From contig NZ_BEWC01000002.1 in NCBI RefSeq assembly GCF_003112575.1, positions 372,001 to 436,000 on the forward strand: a stretch of DNA of 64,000 bases, read 5' to 3'. Shown here piece after piece: positions 38,165 to 49,258 of the stretch. A program made the position numbers and the translations under genes. Each line of letters opens with the position of its first letter. Positions within the stretch are counted from its first letter, which is position 1. The DNA is from Streptomyces ardesiacus. Its GTDB lineage: Bacteria; Actinomycetota; Actinomycetes; Streptomycetales; Streptomycetaceae. The notes under the pieces were generated by a model. The model did not search any database. It saw nothing but the letters and a program-made list of their open reading frames with translations, and was not told the origin of the DNA.

Positions 38165-39688
38165 TCAGGACGCGGGCGGGAAGACGAAGAAGCCGTTCAC
38201 CTTCCCGCCCGGCCCCGCGTTGTACGCGCCGACCCAGCCGTACCCGGTGGACGCGTTGAAACGGGGCACGAGACGGTCGGAGAGGTCCTTGGCCAGCACC
38301 TTCTTGGTGCGGGCATCCACGGCGAGCAGGGTTTCGGCCTCCAGGGTCCTCCCATACAGGACGGTGCCGTCACCCGAGAACCACAGGGGCACCAGGGCGT
38401 GCTCGTCCTCGCCCTGGGCCCACAGCTCCTTGCCGTCGGCGACCCGGACGACCGAGGCCACGTCGTCGGTGAAGACGGCCGCCAGGTCGCCCCGAGGGCT
38501 GAACACCGGGTCCTCGTCGCCCTTGAAGGAGGAGAGGGCCTCGGGACCGCCCGCCAGGTCGTACGTGGCGAGGACCCGGGTACGGGCCCAGGGGTTCAGG
38601 TGCCACGAGGTGAGCACCTTGCCGTCGGAGACCCGCAGCACGGACAGCTCACCGGTCTTCCCGTCGTCCTCCCGGACCCAGACGCCCTTGGGCGGTGTCA
38701 CCTTCGCGCTGTCCCAGACCTTCTTCCCGTCTGCCAGGTCGTAGAGGCCGACCCGCGGGGAGAGACCGGTGCTGTCGAAGCCCGGGTAGTAGCCGTCGGT
38801 GATCAAGGGTGCGAACAGGTGGTTGCCGCCGGCGGCGAGGACCGTCGCCGTGCTCGGCACGAACCCGCAGCCGCTCTCGAAGCCCTCGCAGGGGACCGTA
38901 CGGGCCGTGCCGCCGTCGACGGGGGTGAGCCGGAGGGTGTCCCCGCTCGTCTCGACCAGATGGCCCTGGGCCAGGAAGCTCCGGCCGGTGACCGGCCCCG
39001 AGTCCGAGGCGTCCTCCTCCTGCGTCCGCTGCTCGGGCAGCTCCGCCTTTCCGAGCGGGCGGCCCGCGCTGTCGTACAGGGTGGCGGTCGTGCTGGTGCT
39101 CGCCTTGGTCAGCCCGTCGGAAGCGGTCGTCGTCGAGGTCGTCACCGCGACGGCGGCCCTGCCCTCGTGCCAGGTGGTGAGCGTGACGGAATCGGTCTTC
39201 ACCCGCAGTTCCTTGCGGACGGTGCCGGTCTTGACGTCCCTGAACTCCAGGACGAGGTCCTCGGGCGTGTCCGAGCCGTACAGCGACTGCGCCGGCCCGT
39301 CCTCGACGTCCGGGGTCTCGTCGGACAGGTACGCGCCCCGGGCGTCCTTGGCGAAGAGGAGCGTGTCGCCGAGGTCCAGCACCACGGGGACGCTCATGGG
39401 ACCCTCGACCGGCAGACTCCAGGCGGCCTGCCGGGCGAGCCCCGGCAGTGCCGGTCCCTCGTAGGCGGGGCCCTTCCGGGCCGCCCCGCCGCCCGTCCCG
39501 GCGTCGGTCCTCCCGCGGGCCCCGCCGCCCCCGGCACCCCCGCCGGCTCCGTCGTCGCCGTCGGACGAGCTGCATCCGGCCAGCAGCCCCGCCGTCAGCG
39601 CCAGACCCGCCAGCGCGGTCACCGTCCGCCGGCGCCGCAGACCGGACCGTCCCCCGCCGACCGCCGTCTGGTCGTCCCTCACCCGCAT
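38165..39688 (-). CDS. lipoprotein with beta-propeller-like extracytoplasmic domain
   Basis: A 507-residue protein from ATG 39688. Signal peptide with lipobox LLAGCSSS (Cys near residue 41), then a Gly/Asp-rich linker to about residue 80. The remainder has repeated blade-like segments: [55 protein letters not shown]. This suggests a PQQ/WD-type propeller. It may be an envelope assembly or sensing lipoprotein. It ends 16 nt from the ygiC-like gene, to which it is convergent. No partner evident. Confidence 0.7.
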   Translation of the reverse strand: MRVRDDQTAVGGGRSGLRRRRTVTALAGLALTAGLLAGCSSSDGDDGAGGGAGGGGARGRTDAGTGGGAARKGPAYEGPALPGLARQAAWSLPVEGPMSVPVVLDLGDTLLFAKDARGAYLSDETPDVEDGPAQSLYGSDTPEDLVLEFRDVKTGTVRKELRVKTDSVTLTTWHEGRAAVAVTTSTTTASDGLTKASTSTTATLYDSAGRPLGKAELPEQRTQEEDASDSGPVTGRSFLAQGHLVETSGDTLRLTPVDGGTARTVPCEGFESGCGFVPSTATVLAAGGNHLFAPLITDGYYPGFDSTGLSPRVGLYDLADGKKVWDSAKVTPPKGVWVREDDGKTGELSVLRVSDGKVLTSWHLNPWARTRVLATYDLAGGPEALSSFKGDEDPVFSPRGDLAAVFTDDVASVVRVADGKELWAQGEDEHALVPLWFSGDGTVLYGRTLEAETLLAVDARTKKVLAKDLSDRLVPRFNASTGYGWVGAYNAGPGGKVNGFFVFPPAS

Positions 39689-40017
39689 GTGCCCGATTCC
39701 CCCGTCGTCGAGCCCGTCCACCCGGCGCACGGAAGCACGCGCACCGCGTACGCGTGCGCGCCGGACGGTTGATCGAAAGCGCATCCTACCGACGGGGGTT
39801 GCCCGAACCCCACGCCTTTTCCCCCCTTCCCCGCCCTTCTCGGTCGGTGGACGGCGGCGCCTCCTTGCCGGCGCGCCCGGTAGGCTGGCCGCGGGCCGTG
39901 ACTGGCGCGCTGGGATGGGATGGACCATCGGGGAGCGGTCCCGGAGCAGACAGTGCCGTGCGCCTGGGCCGAACCGTGAACCGTGTACGCCGCGAGCCAC
40001 GCCATCCGGAGGCCGTC
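39689..40017. other. 329-nt spacer upstream of glyA containing a riboswitch
   Basis: Besides the ZTP aptamer (39890-39972) it contains a -10-like TAGGCT (39881-39886), giving a start close to the aptamer's first stem. CCGGAGG (about 40006-40012) is the glyA ribosome site. The part next to the lipoprotein gene shows nothing recognisable. Confidence 0.6.
39890..39972 (+). ncRNA. ZTP (pfl) riboswitch upstream of glyA
   Basis: The leader reads GGGCCGTGACTGGCG, then GGACCATCGGGGAGC, then after a variable stretch GTGCGCCTGGGCC. These are the conserved blocks of the pfl/ZTP aptamer (the CGUGACUGGCG strand, the ACC...GGGGAG segment and the CGCCUGGGC pseudoknot strand). ZTP/ZMP signals folate shortage and the riboswitch is a known controller of glyA and other one-carbon genes. 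No intrinsic terminator is obvious between the aptamer and glyA, so control may be at translation. Confidence 0.85.
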
Positions 40018-41469
40018 ATGTCCGACCAGCAGCCCCTGTCCACCGAGTCCACCGCCTTCCGCGCGGCGCTCGACGTCATCCGCGCGGTCGAACCCGGCGT
40101 CGCCGACGCCATCGGCCAGGAGGTCGCCGACCAGCGCGAGATGCTCAAGCTGATCGCCTCGGAGAACTACGCCTCCCCGGCCACGCTCCTCGCGATGGGC
40201 AACTGGTTCAGCGACAAGTACGCCGAGGGCACCATCGGCCGCCGCTTCTACGCCGGCTGCCGCAACGTCGACACCGTCGAGTCCCTCGCCGCCGAGCACG
40301 CGAAGGCGCTCTTCGGCGCCCGCCACGCCTACGTCCAGCCGCACTCCGGCATCGACGCCAACCTGGTCGCCTTCTGGGCGGTCCTCGGCGCCCGCGTCGA
40401 GGTGCCCTTCCTGGAGAAGGCCGGCGCCCGCCAGGTCAACGACCTCACCGACGCCGACTGGGCCGAGCTGCGCCGGGCCTTCGGCAACCAGCGGATGCTC
40501 GGCATGTCCCTGGACGCCGGCGGCCACCTCACCCACGGCTTCCGGCCGAACATCTCCGGCAAGATGTTCGACCAGCGCTCCTACGGCACCGACCCGGCCA
40601 CGGGCCTCATCGACTACGAGGCCCTGCGCGCCTCCGCCCGCGAGTTCAAGCCGCTGATCATCGTGGCGGGCTACTCCGCCTACCCCCGGCTGGTGAACTT
40701 CCGGATCATGCGCGAGATCGCCGACGAGGTCGGCGCGACCCTCATGGTCGACATGGCGCACTTCGCGGGCCTCGTCGCGGGCAAGGTGCTCACCGGCGAC
40801 TTCGACCCGGTCCCGCACGCCCAGATCGTGACGACGACCACCCACAAGTCGCTGCGCGGCCCGCGCGGCGGCATGGTCCTGTGCGACGACTCCCTCAAGG
40901 ACCAGGTCGACCGCGGCTGCCCGATGGTCCTCGGCGGCCCGCTCCCGCACGTCATGGCCGCCAAGGCCGTCGCCCTCGCCGAGGCCCGGCAGCCCGCCTT
41001 CCAGGACTACGCCCGGCGCATCGTCGACAACGCCCGCGCCCTCGCCGAGGGCCTGACCCGGCGCGGCGCCACCCTGGTCACCGGCGGCACGGACAACCAC
41101 CTCAACCTGATCGACGTGGCCTCCTCCTACGGCCTGACCGGGCGCCAGGCCGAGGCCGCGCTGCTCGACTCCGGCATCGTCACCAACCGCAACGCCATCC
41201 CGGCCGACCCGAACGGCGCCTGGTACACCTCGGGCATCCGCATCGGCACCCCGGCACTGACCACGCGCGGTCTGGGCACCGCGGAGATGGACGAGGTCGC
41301 GGGCCTGATCGACCGCGTCCTGACCACGACCGAGCCCGGCACCACCAAGTCCGGCGCCCCCTCCAAGGCCTCCCACGTCCTCGACGCCAAGGTCGCCGAC
41401 GAGATCGCGCAGCGCGCGACCGACCTGGTGGCCGGCTTCCCGCTGTACCCGGAGATCGACCTCGGCTGA
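40018..41469 (+). CDS. glyA: serine hydroxymethyltransferase
   Basis: A 483-residue PLP enzyme from ATG 40018 after CCGGAGG. Features: [47 protein letters not shown] lysine in [17 protein letters not shown] and [14 protein letters not shown]. It makes glycine and methylene-tetrahydrofolate from serine. It is about 50-60 residues longer than the usual SHMT because of an N-terminal lead and an extended insertion. The ZTP riboswitch links expression to folate state. Confidence 0.96.
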   Translation: MSDQQPLSTESTAFRAALDVIRAVEPGVADAIGQEVADQREMLKLIASENYASPATLLAMGNWFSDKYAEGTIGRRFYAGCRNVDTVESLAAEHAKALFGARHAYVQPHSGIDANLVAFWAVLGARVEVPFLEKAGARQVNDLTDADWAELRRAFGNQRMLGMSLDAGGHLTHGFRPNISGKMFDQRSYGTDPATGLIDYEALRASAREFKPLIIVAGYSAYPRLVNFRIMREIADEVGATLMVDMAHFAGLVAGKVLTGDFDPVPHAQIVTTTTHKSLRGPRGGMVLCDDSLKDQVDRGCPMVLGGPLPHVMAAKAVALAEARQPAFQDYARRIVDNARALAEGLTRRGATLVTGGTDNHLNLIDVASSYGLTGRQAEAALLDSGIVTNRNAIPADPNGAWYTSGIRIGTPALTTRGLGTAEMDEVAGLIDRVLTTTEPGTTKSGAPSKASHVLDAKVADEIAQRATDLVAGFPLYPEIDLG

Positions 41470-41487
41470 GCCCGCCCGCGGGCCGGG

Positions 41488-43327
<1,840 letters not shown>

Positions 43328-43514
43328 CCCGCCGCACCGCCCGCCGCACGCCCACGACCTGCCCGGAACCCCGGGACCGGGCTCCGTCCGTGCGCCCCGG
43401 CATGCCGCCGTAGCGCTGCACATCACTCCGGTTGCGCCTGCCGGGGGCGCGGCGGTGGCCGTACAGTCGATATCCGGGTGTCCGGCCGAAGGACACACAA
43501 CGACAGGAGACGAA

Positions 43515-44093
43515 GTGGGGACCGTAACGATCGGCGTGTCGATCGCGGTCCCGGAGCCTCACGGCAGCAAGCTCCAGAAGCTGCGCGCGGGCTTCGGCGA
43601 CGCCGCCGCACACGGCATCCCCACGCACGTCACCCTGCTGCCGCCGACCGAGGTCGACGGCGCCGCGCTGCCCGCGGTCGAGGCCCACCTGGCGGAGGTG
43701 GCGGCGCGCGGCCGGCCCTTCCCGATGCGGCTGTCCGGCACCGGGACCTTCCGCCCGCTCTCGCCCGTCGTCTTCGTCCAGGTGGTCGAGGGCGCCGCGG
43801 CCTGCTCCTGGCTGCAGAAGCGGGTGCGCGACGCGTCCGGCCCCGTCCCGCGCGAACTGCAGTTCCCGTACCACCCGCACGTCACCGTGGCGCACGGCAT
43901 CGACGAGGCGGCGATGGACCGCGCCTACGAGGAGCTGTCCGACTACGAGGCCCAGTGGCCCTGCACCGGCTTCGCGCTGTACGAGCAGGGCGCCGACGCG
44001 GTGTGGCGCAAGCTGCGCGAGTTCCCCTTCGGCAGCGCCACGGTGCCCCCGCAGGCCCCACGCGTGGAGACCGGCTCCCTGCCCACCCGCTAG
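43515..44093 (+). CDS. 2'-5' RNA ligase / 2H phosphoesterase family protein
   Basis: A 192-residue protein from GTG 43515 after AGGAGA. The two HxT/S motifs of the 2H superfamily are HVTLL and HVTVAH, placed about 90 residues apart as expected. Members hydrolyse or ligate 2',5' or cyclic phosphodiester bonds in RNA or nucleotides. The substrate is not predictable from sequence. It is preceded by about 187 nt of intergenic sequence and appears monocistronic. Confidence 0.85.
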   Translation: MGTVTIGVSIAVPEPHGSKLQKLRAGFGDAAAHGIPTHVTLLPPTEVDGAALPAVEAHLAEVAARGRPFPMRLSGTGTFRPLSPVVFVQVVEGAAACSWLQKRVRDASGPVPRELQFPYHPHVTVAHGIDEAAMDRAYEELSDYEAQWPCTGFALYEQGADAVWRKLREFPFGSATVPPQAPRVETGSLPTR

Positions 44094-44100
44094 CCGCGCC

Positions 44101-44856
44101 TCACACCGGCAGCCGCCGGAACACCGCCCGCGGCAGGTGCCGCACCGCCGCCATCACCACCCGCAGCGCCCCCGGCACCCACACCGTCTCCGAGCGCCGC
44201 CGCAGCCCCAGCTCGATGGCCCCGGCGACCGCCTCGGGCGTCGTGGCGAGCGGCGCCTCCTCCATCCCCTCGGTCATCCGCGACCGCACGAACCCCGGGC
44301 GTACGACCATGACGTGCACGCCCGTCCCGTGCAGCGCGTCGCCCAGCCCCTGCGCGAAGGCGTCCAGACCGGCCTTGCTGGAGCCGTAGATGAAGTTGGC
44401 GCGGCGGGCGCGCTCCCCGGCGACGGAGGAGAGCACCACCAGCGAGCCGTGCCCCTGCGCCTGCAGCGAGCGGGCGGCGACCAGCCCGGCCGAGACCGCG
44501 CCGGTGTAGTTGGTCTGCGCGACGCGCACGGCGTTCAGCGGCTCGCGCTCGTCGTGCGCCTGGTCGCCCAGGATGCCGAAGGCGAGCAGCACCAGGTCGA
44601 CGTCGCCCTCCGCGAACACCTTGCCGAGCGCCGCCTCGTGGCCCTCGGGGTCCAGCGCGTCGAAGGCGACGGTGCGCACCTCGGCGCCCAGGCCGCGCAG
44701 CTGCCCGGCGGCCTCCTCCAGGGCGGGGGAGGGGCGGCCGGCCAGCCACACCGTGCGGGTGCGGCGGGCCACCAGACGGCGCACGGTGGCGAGCGCGATC
44801 TCGGACGTACCGCCGAGGACGAGGAGGGACTGGGGGAGGCCGAAGGCGTCCTTCAC
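44101..44856 (-). CDS. dprE2: decaprenylphospho-beta-D-erythro-pentofuranosid-2-ulose 2-reductase homologue
   Basis: A 251-residue short-chain dehydrogenase from GTG 44856. VLGGTSEIALATVRRL cofactor loop, VVLSSVAGERARRANFIYGSSKAGLDAFAQGL with the Tyr-x-x-x-Lys pair, and the PGFVRSRMT segment typical of DprE2. In mycobacteria it reduces the keto intermediate from DprE1 to decaprenyl-phosphoryl-arabinose. It lies 34 nt downstream of dprE1, as in that pathway. Substrate in Streptomyces is inferred. Confidence 0.87.
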   Translation of the reverse strand: MKDAFGLPQSLLVLGGTSEIALATVRRLVARRTRTVWLAGRPSPALEEAAGQLRGLGAEVRTVAFDALDPEGHEAALGKVFAEGDVDLVLLAFGILGDQAHDEREPLNAVRVAQTNYTGAVSAGLVAARSLQAQGHGSLVVLSSVAGERARRANFIYGSSKAGLDAFAQGLGDALHGTGVHVMVVRPGFVRSRMTEGMEEAPLATTPEAVAGAIELGLRRRSETVWVPGALRVVMAAVRHLPRAVFRRLPV

Positions 44857-44890
44857 GGCTGCTCCAGACAGGTCGGTGGGGCGGGGGGCG

Positions 44891-46264
44891 TCACAGGGCG
44901 AGGCGGCGTGCCAGGTCGGAGACGAACACCCCGCGCGGGTCCAGCTCCGCGCGCAGGGTGCGGAAGTCGTCCAGGCGGGGATACATCGCGGCGAGCAGTT
45001 CCGGGCGCAGCCGGGAGTCCTTGGCGAGGTAGACCCGGCCGCCCGCCCCCGCGACCTCCTCGTCCAGCTCGTCCAGGAAGGCGCCGAGGCCGGGCAGGCC
45101 CGCCGGGACGTCCAGGGCGAGCGTCCAGCCGGGCACGGGGAAGGAGAGCCAGCCCGGATCGGCCTCGCCGAAGCGCTTGAGGACGGCCAGGAAGGACGGG
45201 CAGCGGCGCTCGGAGATGCGCCGCACGATCGAGCGCAGGGCCTCCTCCCGGCCGTGCCCGACGACGAACTGGTACTGCACGAAACCGCCCCGGCCGTAGA
45301 CCCGGTTCCAGTGCGGGACGCCGTCCAGGGGGTGGAAGAAGGTGGAGATCCGCTGGAGCCTGCCCCGGCTCTCCCGGGGGGCCTTGCGGTACCAGACCTC
45401 GTTGAACAGCCCCACCGTCGTCCGGCTGAGCAGCCCGCCCGGCAGGAAGTCGGGGGTCGCGGGGAGGCGGGAGGTGCGGAAGGCCAGCGGCGCGCGCCGG
45501 GCGCGCGAGCGGGCGGGCAGCGCGGCCAGCGGCGCGTGGTCGCCGCGGGTGAGCACCGCGCGGCCCGTCGCCCCGCCGCGCGCGAGGAGGTCGATCCAGG
45601 CGACCGAGTACCGGTAGCGGTGGTCGGTGGCGGTCAGCCGGGCCATCAGGTCGTCCAGGTCGGCGGCCCGTTCCGTGTCGACCGACATCAGGGCCGTCTC
45701 GACCGGCTGGAGCCGCAGCGTCGCGGTGAGGATCACCCCGGTCAGCCCCATGCCGCCCGCGGTCGCGTCGAACAGGGGCGTGCCAGGGGCGACGGTGCGG
45801 ACCCGGCCGTCGGCGGTGAGCAGCTCCAGGGAGACCACGTGCCGCGAGAAGGACCCCGACACGTGGTGGTTCTTGCCGTGGATGTCGGCGCCGATCGCGC
45901 CGCCGACCGTCACGTACCGGGTGCCGGGCGTCACCGGCACGAACCAGCCCAGCGGCAGCAGCACCTCCATCAGCCGGTGCAGCGAGACCCCCGCGTCGCA
46001 CAGCACGGTGCCGCCGGCGGCGTCCACGGCGTGCACGCGGTCCAGGCCCGTCATGTCGAGGACGGCGCCGCCGGCGTTCTGCGCCGCGTCCCCGTACGCC
46101 CGCCCCAGCCCCCGCGCGATGCCGCCGCGCACCCCGCAGTCCCGCACGGCGGCCGCCGCCTCCTCGTACGTCCGCGGACGGACGACGAGCGCCCCGGTGG
46201 GGGCCGTACGGCCCCAGCCGGTCACGGTGTCCCAGTCGGCGTCGGGAAGGGTGTCGGCAGACAT
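44891..46264 (-). CDS. dprE1: decaprenylphosphoryl-beta-D-ribose 2-oxidase homologue
   Basis: A 457-residue FAD-linked oxidase from ATG 46264. FAD-binding region RGLGRAYGDAAQNAGG and the C-terminal DprE1-type block YGRGGFVQYQF ... SFPVPGWTLALD ... YLAKDSR ... MYPRLDDF. The active-site Lys is in AKDSR. By alignment with M. tuberculosis, the residue equivalent to Cys387, the benzothiazinone target, is Ala (GWTLALD versus GWNICVD). It oxidises a polyprenyl-phosphoryl ribose at C2 and is followed by DprE2. Confidence 0.9.
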   Translation of the reverse strand: MSADTLPDADWDTVTGWGRTAPTGALVVRPRTYEEAAAAVRDCGVRGGIARGLGRAYGDAAQNAGGAVLDMTGLDRVHAVDAAGGTVLCDAGVSLHRLMEVLLPLGWFVPVTPGTRYVTVGGAIGADIHGKNHHVSGSFSRHVVSLELLTADGRVRTVAPGTPLFDATAGGMGLTGVILTATLRLQPVETALMSVDTERAADLDDLMARLTATDHRYRYSVAWIDLLARGGATGRAVLTRGDHAPLAALPARSRARRAPLAFRTSRLPATPDFLPGGLLSRTTVGLFNEVWYRKAPRESRGRLQRISTFFHPLDGVPHWNRVYGRGGFVQYQFVVGHGREEALRSIVRRISERRCPSFLAVLKRFGEADPGWLSFPVPGWTLALDVPAGLPGLGAFLDELDEEVAGAGGRVYLAKDSRLRPELLAAMYPRLDDFRTLRAELDPRGVFVSDLARRLAL

Positions 46265-46406
46265 GGCGGTGACCGTATCGCCCCGTCCGCCACTGAGTGA
46301 ATGATTAGTTCAAAAACATTCAGAGCATCCCTGAAACGGGTGATTAATGGTATGTCGCTCCGGCGTGTCCGGCTTCCCGTGCCGCGGGCGTGAACAGTGA
46401 GTCCAC
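46265..46406. promoter_or_regulatory. AT-rich divergent promoter region of the dpr locus
   Basis: The spacer is unusually AT-rich for the window around 46295-46350 and contains GAATG (46302-46306) and CATTC (about 46317-46321) as an inverted repeat. The divergent dprE1 and PAP2 transcripts must start here. Exact elements are not certain. Confidence 0.45.
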
Positions 46407-46916
46407 ATGGACGACCTCGACGACATGGACCACCGGATCGTCACCGCGCTCAGAGCCTGCGGCACCGACCCGCGCGTCGCGGGTGCCGCGCGCGCCCTGT
46501 CCTGGGCCGGGGAGCACGGCGCGCTGTGGCTCGCGGGCGGCCTCGCCGCGGCCGCCGTGGACCCGCCCCGGCGCACCGCCTGGCTGCGCGGCACCGCGCT
46601 CACCGCCGGCGCCCACGTCGTCAGCATGGGCGTCAAGCGGATCGTGCGCCGCCCCCGGCCCGCGCACGTCGTCCCCCTGGTGCGTACCGCGGGCCGGCAC
46701 TCCTTCCCCAGCTCCCACGCCACCTCGGCCGCCGCGGCCGCCGTCGTCTTCGGCGGGCTCGGAGTGCGGGCCGCCTGGCCGCTCGCCGCCGCCGTGTGCG
46801 CCTCCCGGCTGGTCGCCGGCGTCCACTACCCCTCCGACGTCGCGGCGGGCGCCGCCCTCGGCGCGCTCACGGCCCGTCTCGGCACCCACTGGATGCGCGG
46901 AGGCTCCCGTGACTGA
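46407..46916 (+). CDS. PAP2-family phosphatase (decaprenyl-phosphoryl-phosphoribose phosphatase-like)
   Basis: A 169-residue membrane phosphatase from ATG 46407. The PAP2 active-site triad is present: KRIVRRPRP, SFPSSHAT and SRLVAGVHYPSDV. It resembles Rv3807c, thought to remove the 5-phosphate from decaprenyl-phosphoryl-phosphoribose in the DPA pathway. It overlaps the UbiA-like gene by 8 nt, so the two are probably translated together. Confidence 0.85.
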   Translation: MDDLDDMDHRIVTALRACGTDPRVAGAARALSWAGEHGALWLAGGLAAAAVDPPRRTAWLRGTALTAGAHVVSMGVKRIVRRPRPAHVVPLVRTAGRHSFPSSHATSAAAAAVVFGGLGVRAAWPLAAAVCASRLVAGVHYPSDVAAGAALGALTARLGTHWMRGGSRD

Positions 46917-47880
46917 CACCGCCGTCACCGGCACCGGCACCGCGGTCCTGCGCCCACGCGCCCCGGAACAGGGGAAGGAGCCCGCACGGCCCCGCGCGCG
47001 CGGCGTCCTCGCCGGGCTGCTGCGCACCGCACGCCCCCGGCAGTGGATCAAGAACGTCCTGGTCGTCGCCGCCCCGGCCGCCGCCGGCGAGCTGTTCTCC
47101 CGCCACGCCCTCGGCCGGCTCGCGCTGGTCTTCGCCCTGTTCACCGCCTGCGCCGCCGCCGTCTACCTCGTCAACGACGCCCGCGACGCCGAGGCCGACC
47201 GGGCCCACCCCGTCAAACGGCACCGCCCGGTCGCCGTCGGAGACGTCCCGGTGCCGCTCGCCTACGCCGTCGGGTGCTTCCTGGGCGTCCTCGCGCCCGT
47301 CCTCGCGGCCTGGCTGTGCCCGCCGCCCGTCGCGGCCCTGCTCACCGCCTACCTGGTGATGCAACTGGCGTACTGCGTCAGCCTCAAGCACGTCCTGGTC
47401 GTCGACCTCGCCGTCGTCACCACCGGCTTCCTGATGCGGGCCATGGTCGGCGGACTCGCGCTCGGCATCCCCCTGTCGCGCTGGTTCCTCATCACGACCG
47501 GCTTCGGCGCCCTGTTCATGGTCGCCGCCAAGCGCTACTCCGAAGCCCTGCAGATGGCCGGGAAGAAGGGCGCCACCCGGGCGCTGCTCACCGAGTACAC
47601 CACCGGCTACCTCCGCTTCGTCTGGCAGCTCGCCGCCGGTGTCGCCGTCCTCGGCTACTGCCTGTGGGCCATGGAGGAGGGCGGCGTCCCGCACACCAGC
47701 GTGCTGCCCTGGCGCCAGCTCTCCGTGATCCCCTTCGTCCTCGCCGTCCTGCGCTACGCCGTCTTCGCCGACCGCGGCACCGCCGGCGAACCCGAGGACG
47801 TGGTGCTGCGCGACCGCGCCCTCGCCCTGATCGGCCTGGTCTGGCTCGCCATGTACGGCCTGGCGGTGGCCAATTGGTAG
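46909..47880 (+). CDS. ubiA: UbiA-type decaprenyl-phosphate phosphoribosyltransferase homologue
   Basis: A 323-residue multi-spanning prenyltransferase from GTG 46909 (GGAGG upstream). RPRQWIKNVLVVAAP at the N-terminus and the catalytic NDARDAEADRAHP motif match the Rv3806c group, which adds phosphoribose to decaprenyl phosphate. A second acidic motif is less clear. Eight to nine hydrophobic helices follow. It lies between the PAP2 phosphatase and GtrA genes, completing the pathway with DprE1/DprE2 across the divergent promoter. Confidence 0.87.
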   Translation: MTDTAVTGTGTAVLRPRAPEQGKEPARPRARGVLAGLLRTARPRQWIKNVLVVAAPAAAGELFSRHALGRLALVFALFTACAAAVYLVNDARDAEADRAHPVKRHRPVAVGDVPVPLAYAVGCFLGVLAPVLAAWLCPPPVAALLTAYLVMQLAYCVSLKHVLVVDLAVVTTGFLMRAMVGGLALGIPLSRWFLITTGFGALFMVAAKRYSEALQMAGKKGATRALLTEYTTGYLRFVWQLAAGVAVLGYCLWAMEEGGVPHTSVLPWRQLSVIPFVLAVLRYAVFADRGTAGEPEDVVLRDRALALIGLVWLAMYGLAVANW

Positions 47881-48347
47881 CCGGCCGACGCGAACTGCTG
47901 GGCTTCGCCCTCGCCGGACTGCTCGCCTACGCCGTCGACCTCGGCCTCTTCACCTGCCTGCGCGGCCCGGCCGGACTCGGCCCGCTCACCGCCAAGGCCC
48001 TCTCCTTCGTCGCCGGGTGCTCCGTCGCCTACGCGGGCAACGCGCTGGGCACCTACCGCCACGTGAGCCGCCCCCGGGGCCTGCGCCCCTGCGCCGTGTT
48101 CTTCGCCGTGAACGCCGCCGGCGCCGCCGTGCAGCTCCTCTGCCTGGCCGTCAGCCACTACGGGCTCGGCCTCACCTCGCAGCGCGCCGACACCGTCTCC
48201 GGCGCCGGGGTCGGGATGGTCCTGGGCACGATCCTGCGCTTCTGGGGCACAAGGACACTGGTCTTCCGGTCCGGCGAGGAACCGGCCGGCCGGACGGGAT
48301 CATGGAACGGGACGAGCGGGGGCAGGGTCGGATCATGGACTGGCTGA
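47874..48347 (+). CDS. GtrA-family membrane protein
   Basis: A 157-residue protein beginning at TTG 47874, overlapping the end of ubiA. Four hydrophobic segments (LLGFALAGLLAYAVDLGLF; LTAKALSFVAGCSVAYAGNALGTYR; CAVFFAVNAAGAAVQLLCLAV; GVGMVLGTILRFWGTRTLVF) and the RFWGTRTLVF ending are typical of GtrA. In mycobacteria the GtrA protein Rv3789 is associated with arabinan assembly, possibly as DPA flippase or scaffold. Confidence 0.83.
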   Translation: MVAGRRELLGFALAGLLAYAVDLGLFTCLRGPAGLGPLTAKALSFVAGCSVAYAGNALGTYRHVSRPRGLRPCAVFFAVNAAGAAVQLLCLAVSHYGLGLTSQRADTVSGAGVGMVLGTILRFWGTRTLVFRSGEEPAGRTGSWNGTSGGRVGSWTG

Positions 48348-49258
48348 AGAAGCTCCCCGTCGTGGGGCCCTGGACCGCCCGCCTGATGACCACGCACGCC
48401 TGGCGCTCGTACGAGCGGCTCGACCGGGTGAAGTGGTCCCGGCTGGCCGCCGCCATGACCTTCACCAGTTTCGTCGCGCTCTTCCCGCTGCTCAGCCTCG
48501 CCGCCGCGCTCGCCGCCGCCACGCTCGACAAGCAGCAGCAGACCAAGCTCCAGGACAAGCTCGCCGAGCAGATCCCCGGCATCTCCGACCAGCTCGACAT
48601 CCAGGGCCTCGTCGACAACGCCGGCACCGTCGGCGTCATCGCCGCCCTCCTGCTGCTGTTCACCGGCATGGGCTGGGTCGAGGCCACCCGGGGCTGTCTG
48701 CGGGCCGTGTGGGAGCTGCCCGACGAGGAGGAGAACCCGGTCCTGCGCCGGGCCAAGGACGCGGGTGTCCTCGTCGGCCTCGGCGGCGCGCTGCTGATCA
48801 CCGTCGGCATCTCCACCGTCGCCTCGGCGCTGGTCGGCTGGATCATCCGCACCCTCGGCCTCGCCCAGGGCGGTGTCGGCGGTGTCCTGCTCTACGTCGC
48901 CGCCTTCGCCGTCGCCGTGCTCGCCGACTTCCTGCTGCTGCTGTACGTGCTGACCCTGCTGCCCGGCGTCCAGCCCCCACGCCGCCGCCTGGTGGTGGCC
49001 GCGCTGATCGGCGCCGTCGGCTTCGAGCTGCTCAAGCTGCTGCTCAGCGGCTACATCCAGGGCGTCGCCGCGAAGAGCATGTACGGCGCCTTCGGCGTCC
49101 CCGTCGCCCTGCTGCTGTGGATCAACTTCACCACCAAGCTGGTGCTGTTCTGCGCCTCCTGGACGGCGACGGGCAGCAAGGAGCAGGAGCTGGGCGGCGA
49201 AGGCGTCACGGACGGGTCCGGCGGCGCACCAGGTCCGGCAGCGGCCACTTCCGGTTGA
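48335..49258 (+). CDS. YihY/BrkB-family membrane protein
   Basis: A 307-residue protein. ATG 48335 lies in the end of the GtrA gene, and an in-frame ATG at 48302 is an alternative. Family blocks: RLAAAMTFTSFVALFPLLSL, GMGWVEATRGCLRAVWELPDEEENP and SMYGAFGVPVALLLWINFTTKLVLFCA. Six transmembrane helices. The role of YihY/BrkB proteins is still poorly defined (envelope transport is suggested). It is last in the dpr-linked run, and its 3' end overlaps the convergent carboxypeptidase gene by 53 nt. Confidence 0.86.
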   Translation: MDWLKKLPVVGPWTARLMTTHAWRSYERLDRVKWSRLAAAMTFTSFVALFPLLSLAAALAAATLDKQQQTKLQDKLAEQIPGISDQLDIQGLVDNAGTVGVIAALLLLFTGMGWVEATRGCLRAVWELPDEEENPVLRRAKDAGVLVGLGGALLITVGISTVASALVGWIIRTLGLAQGGVGGVLLYVAAFAVAVLADFLLLLYVLTLLPGVQPPRRRLVVAALIGAVGFELLKLLLSGYIQGVAAKSMYGAFGVPVALLLWINFTTKLVLFCASWTATGSKEQELGGEGVTDGSGGAPGPAAATSG

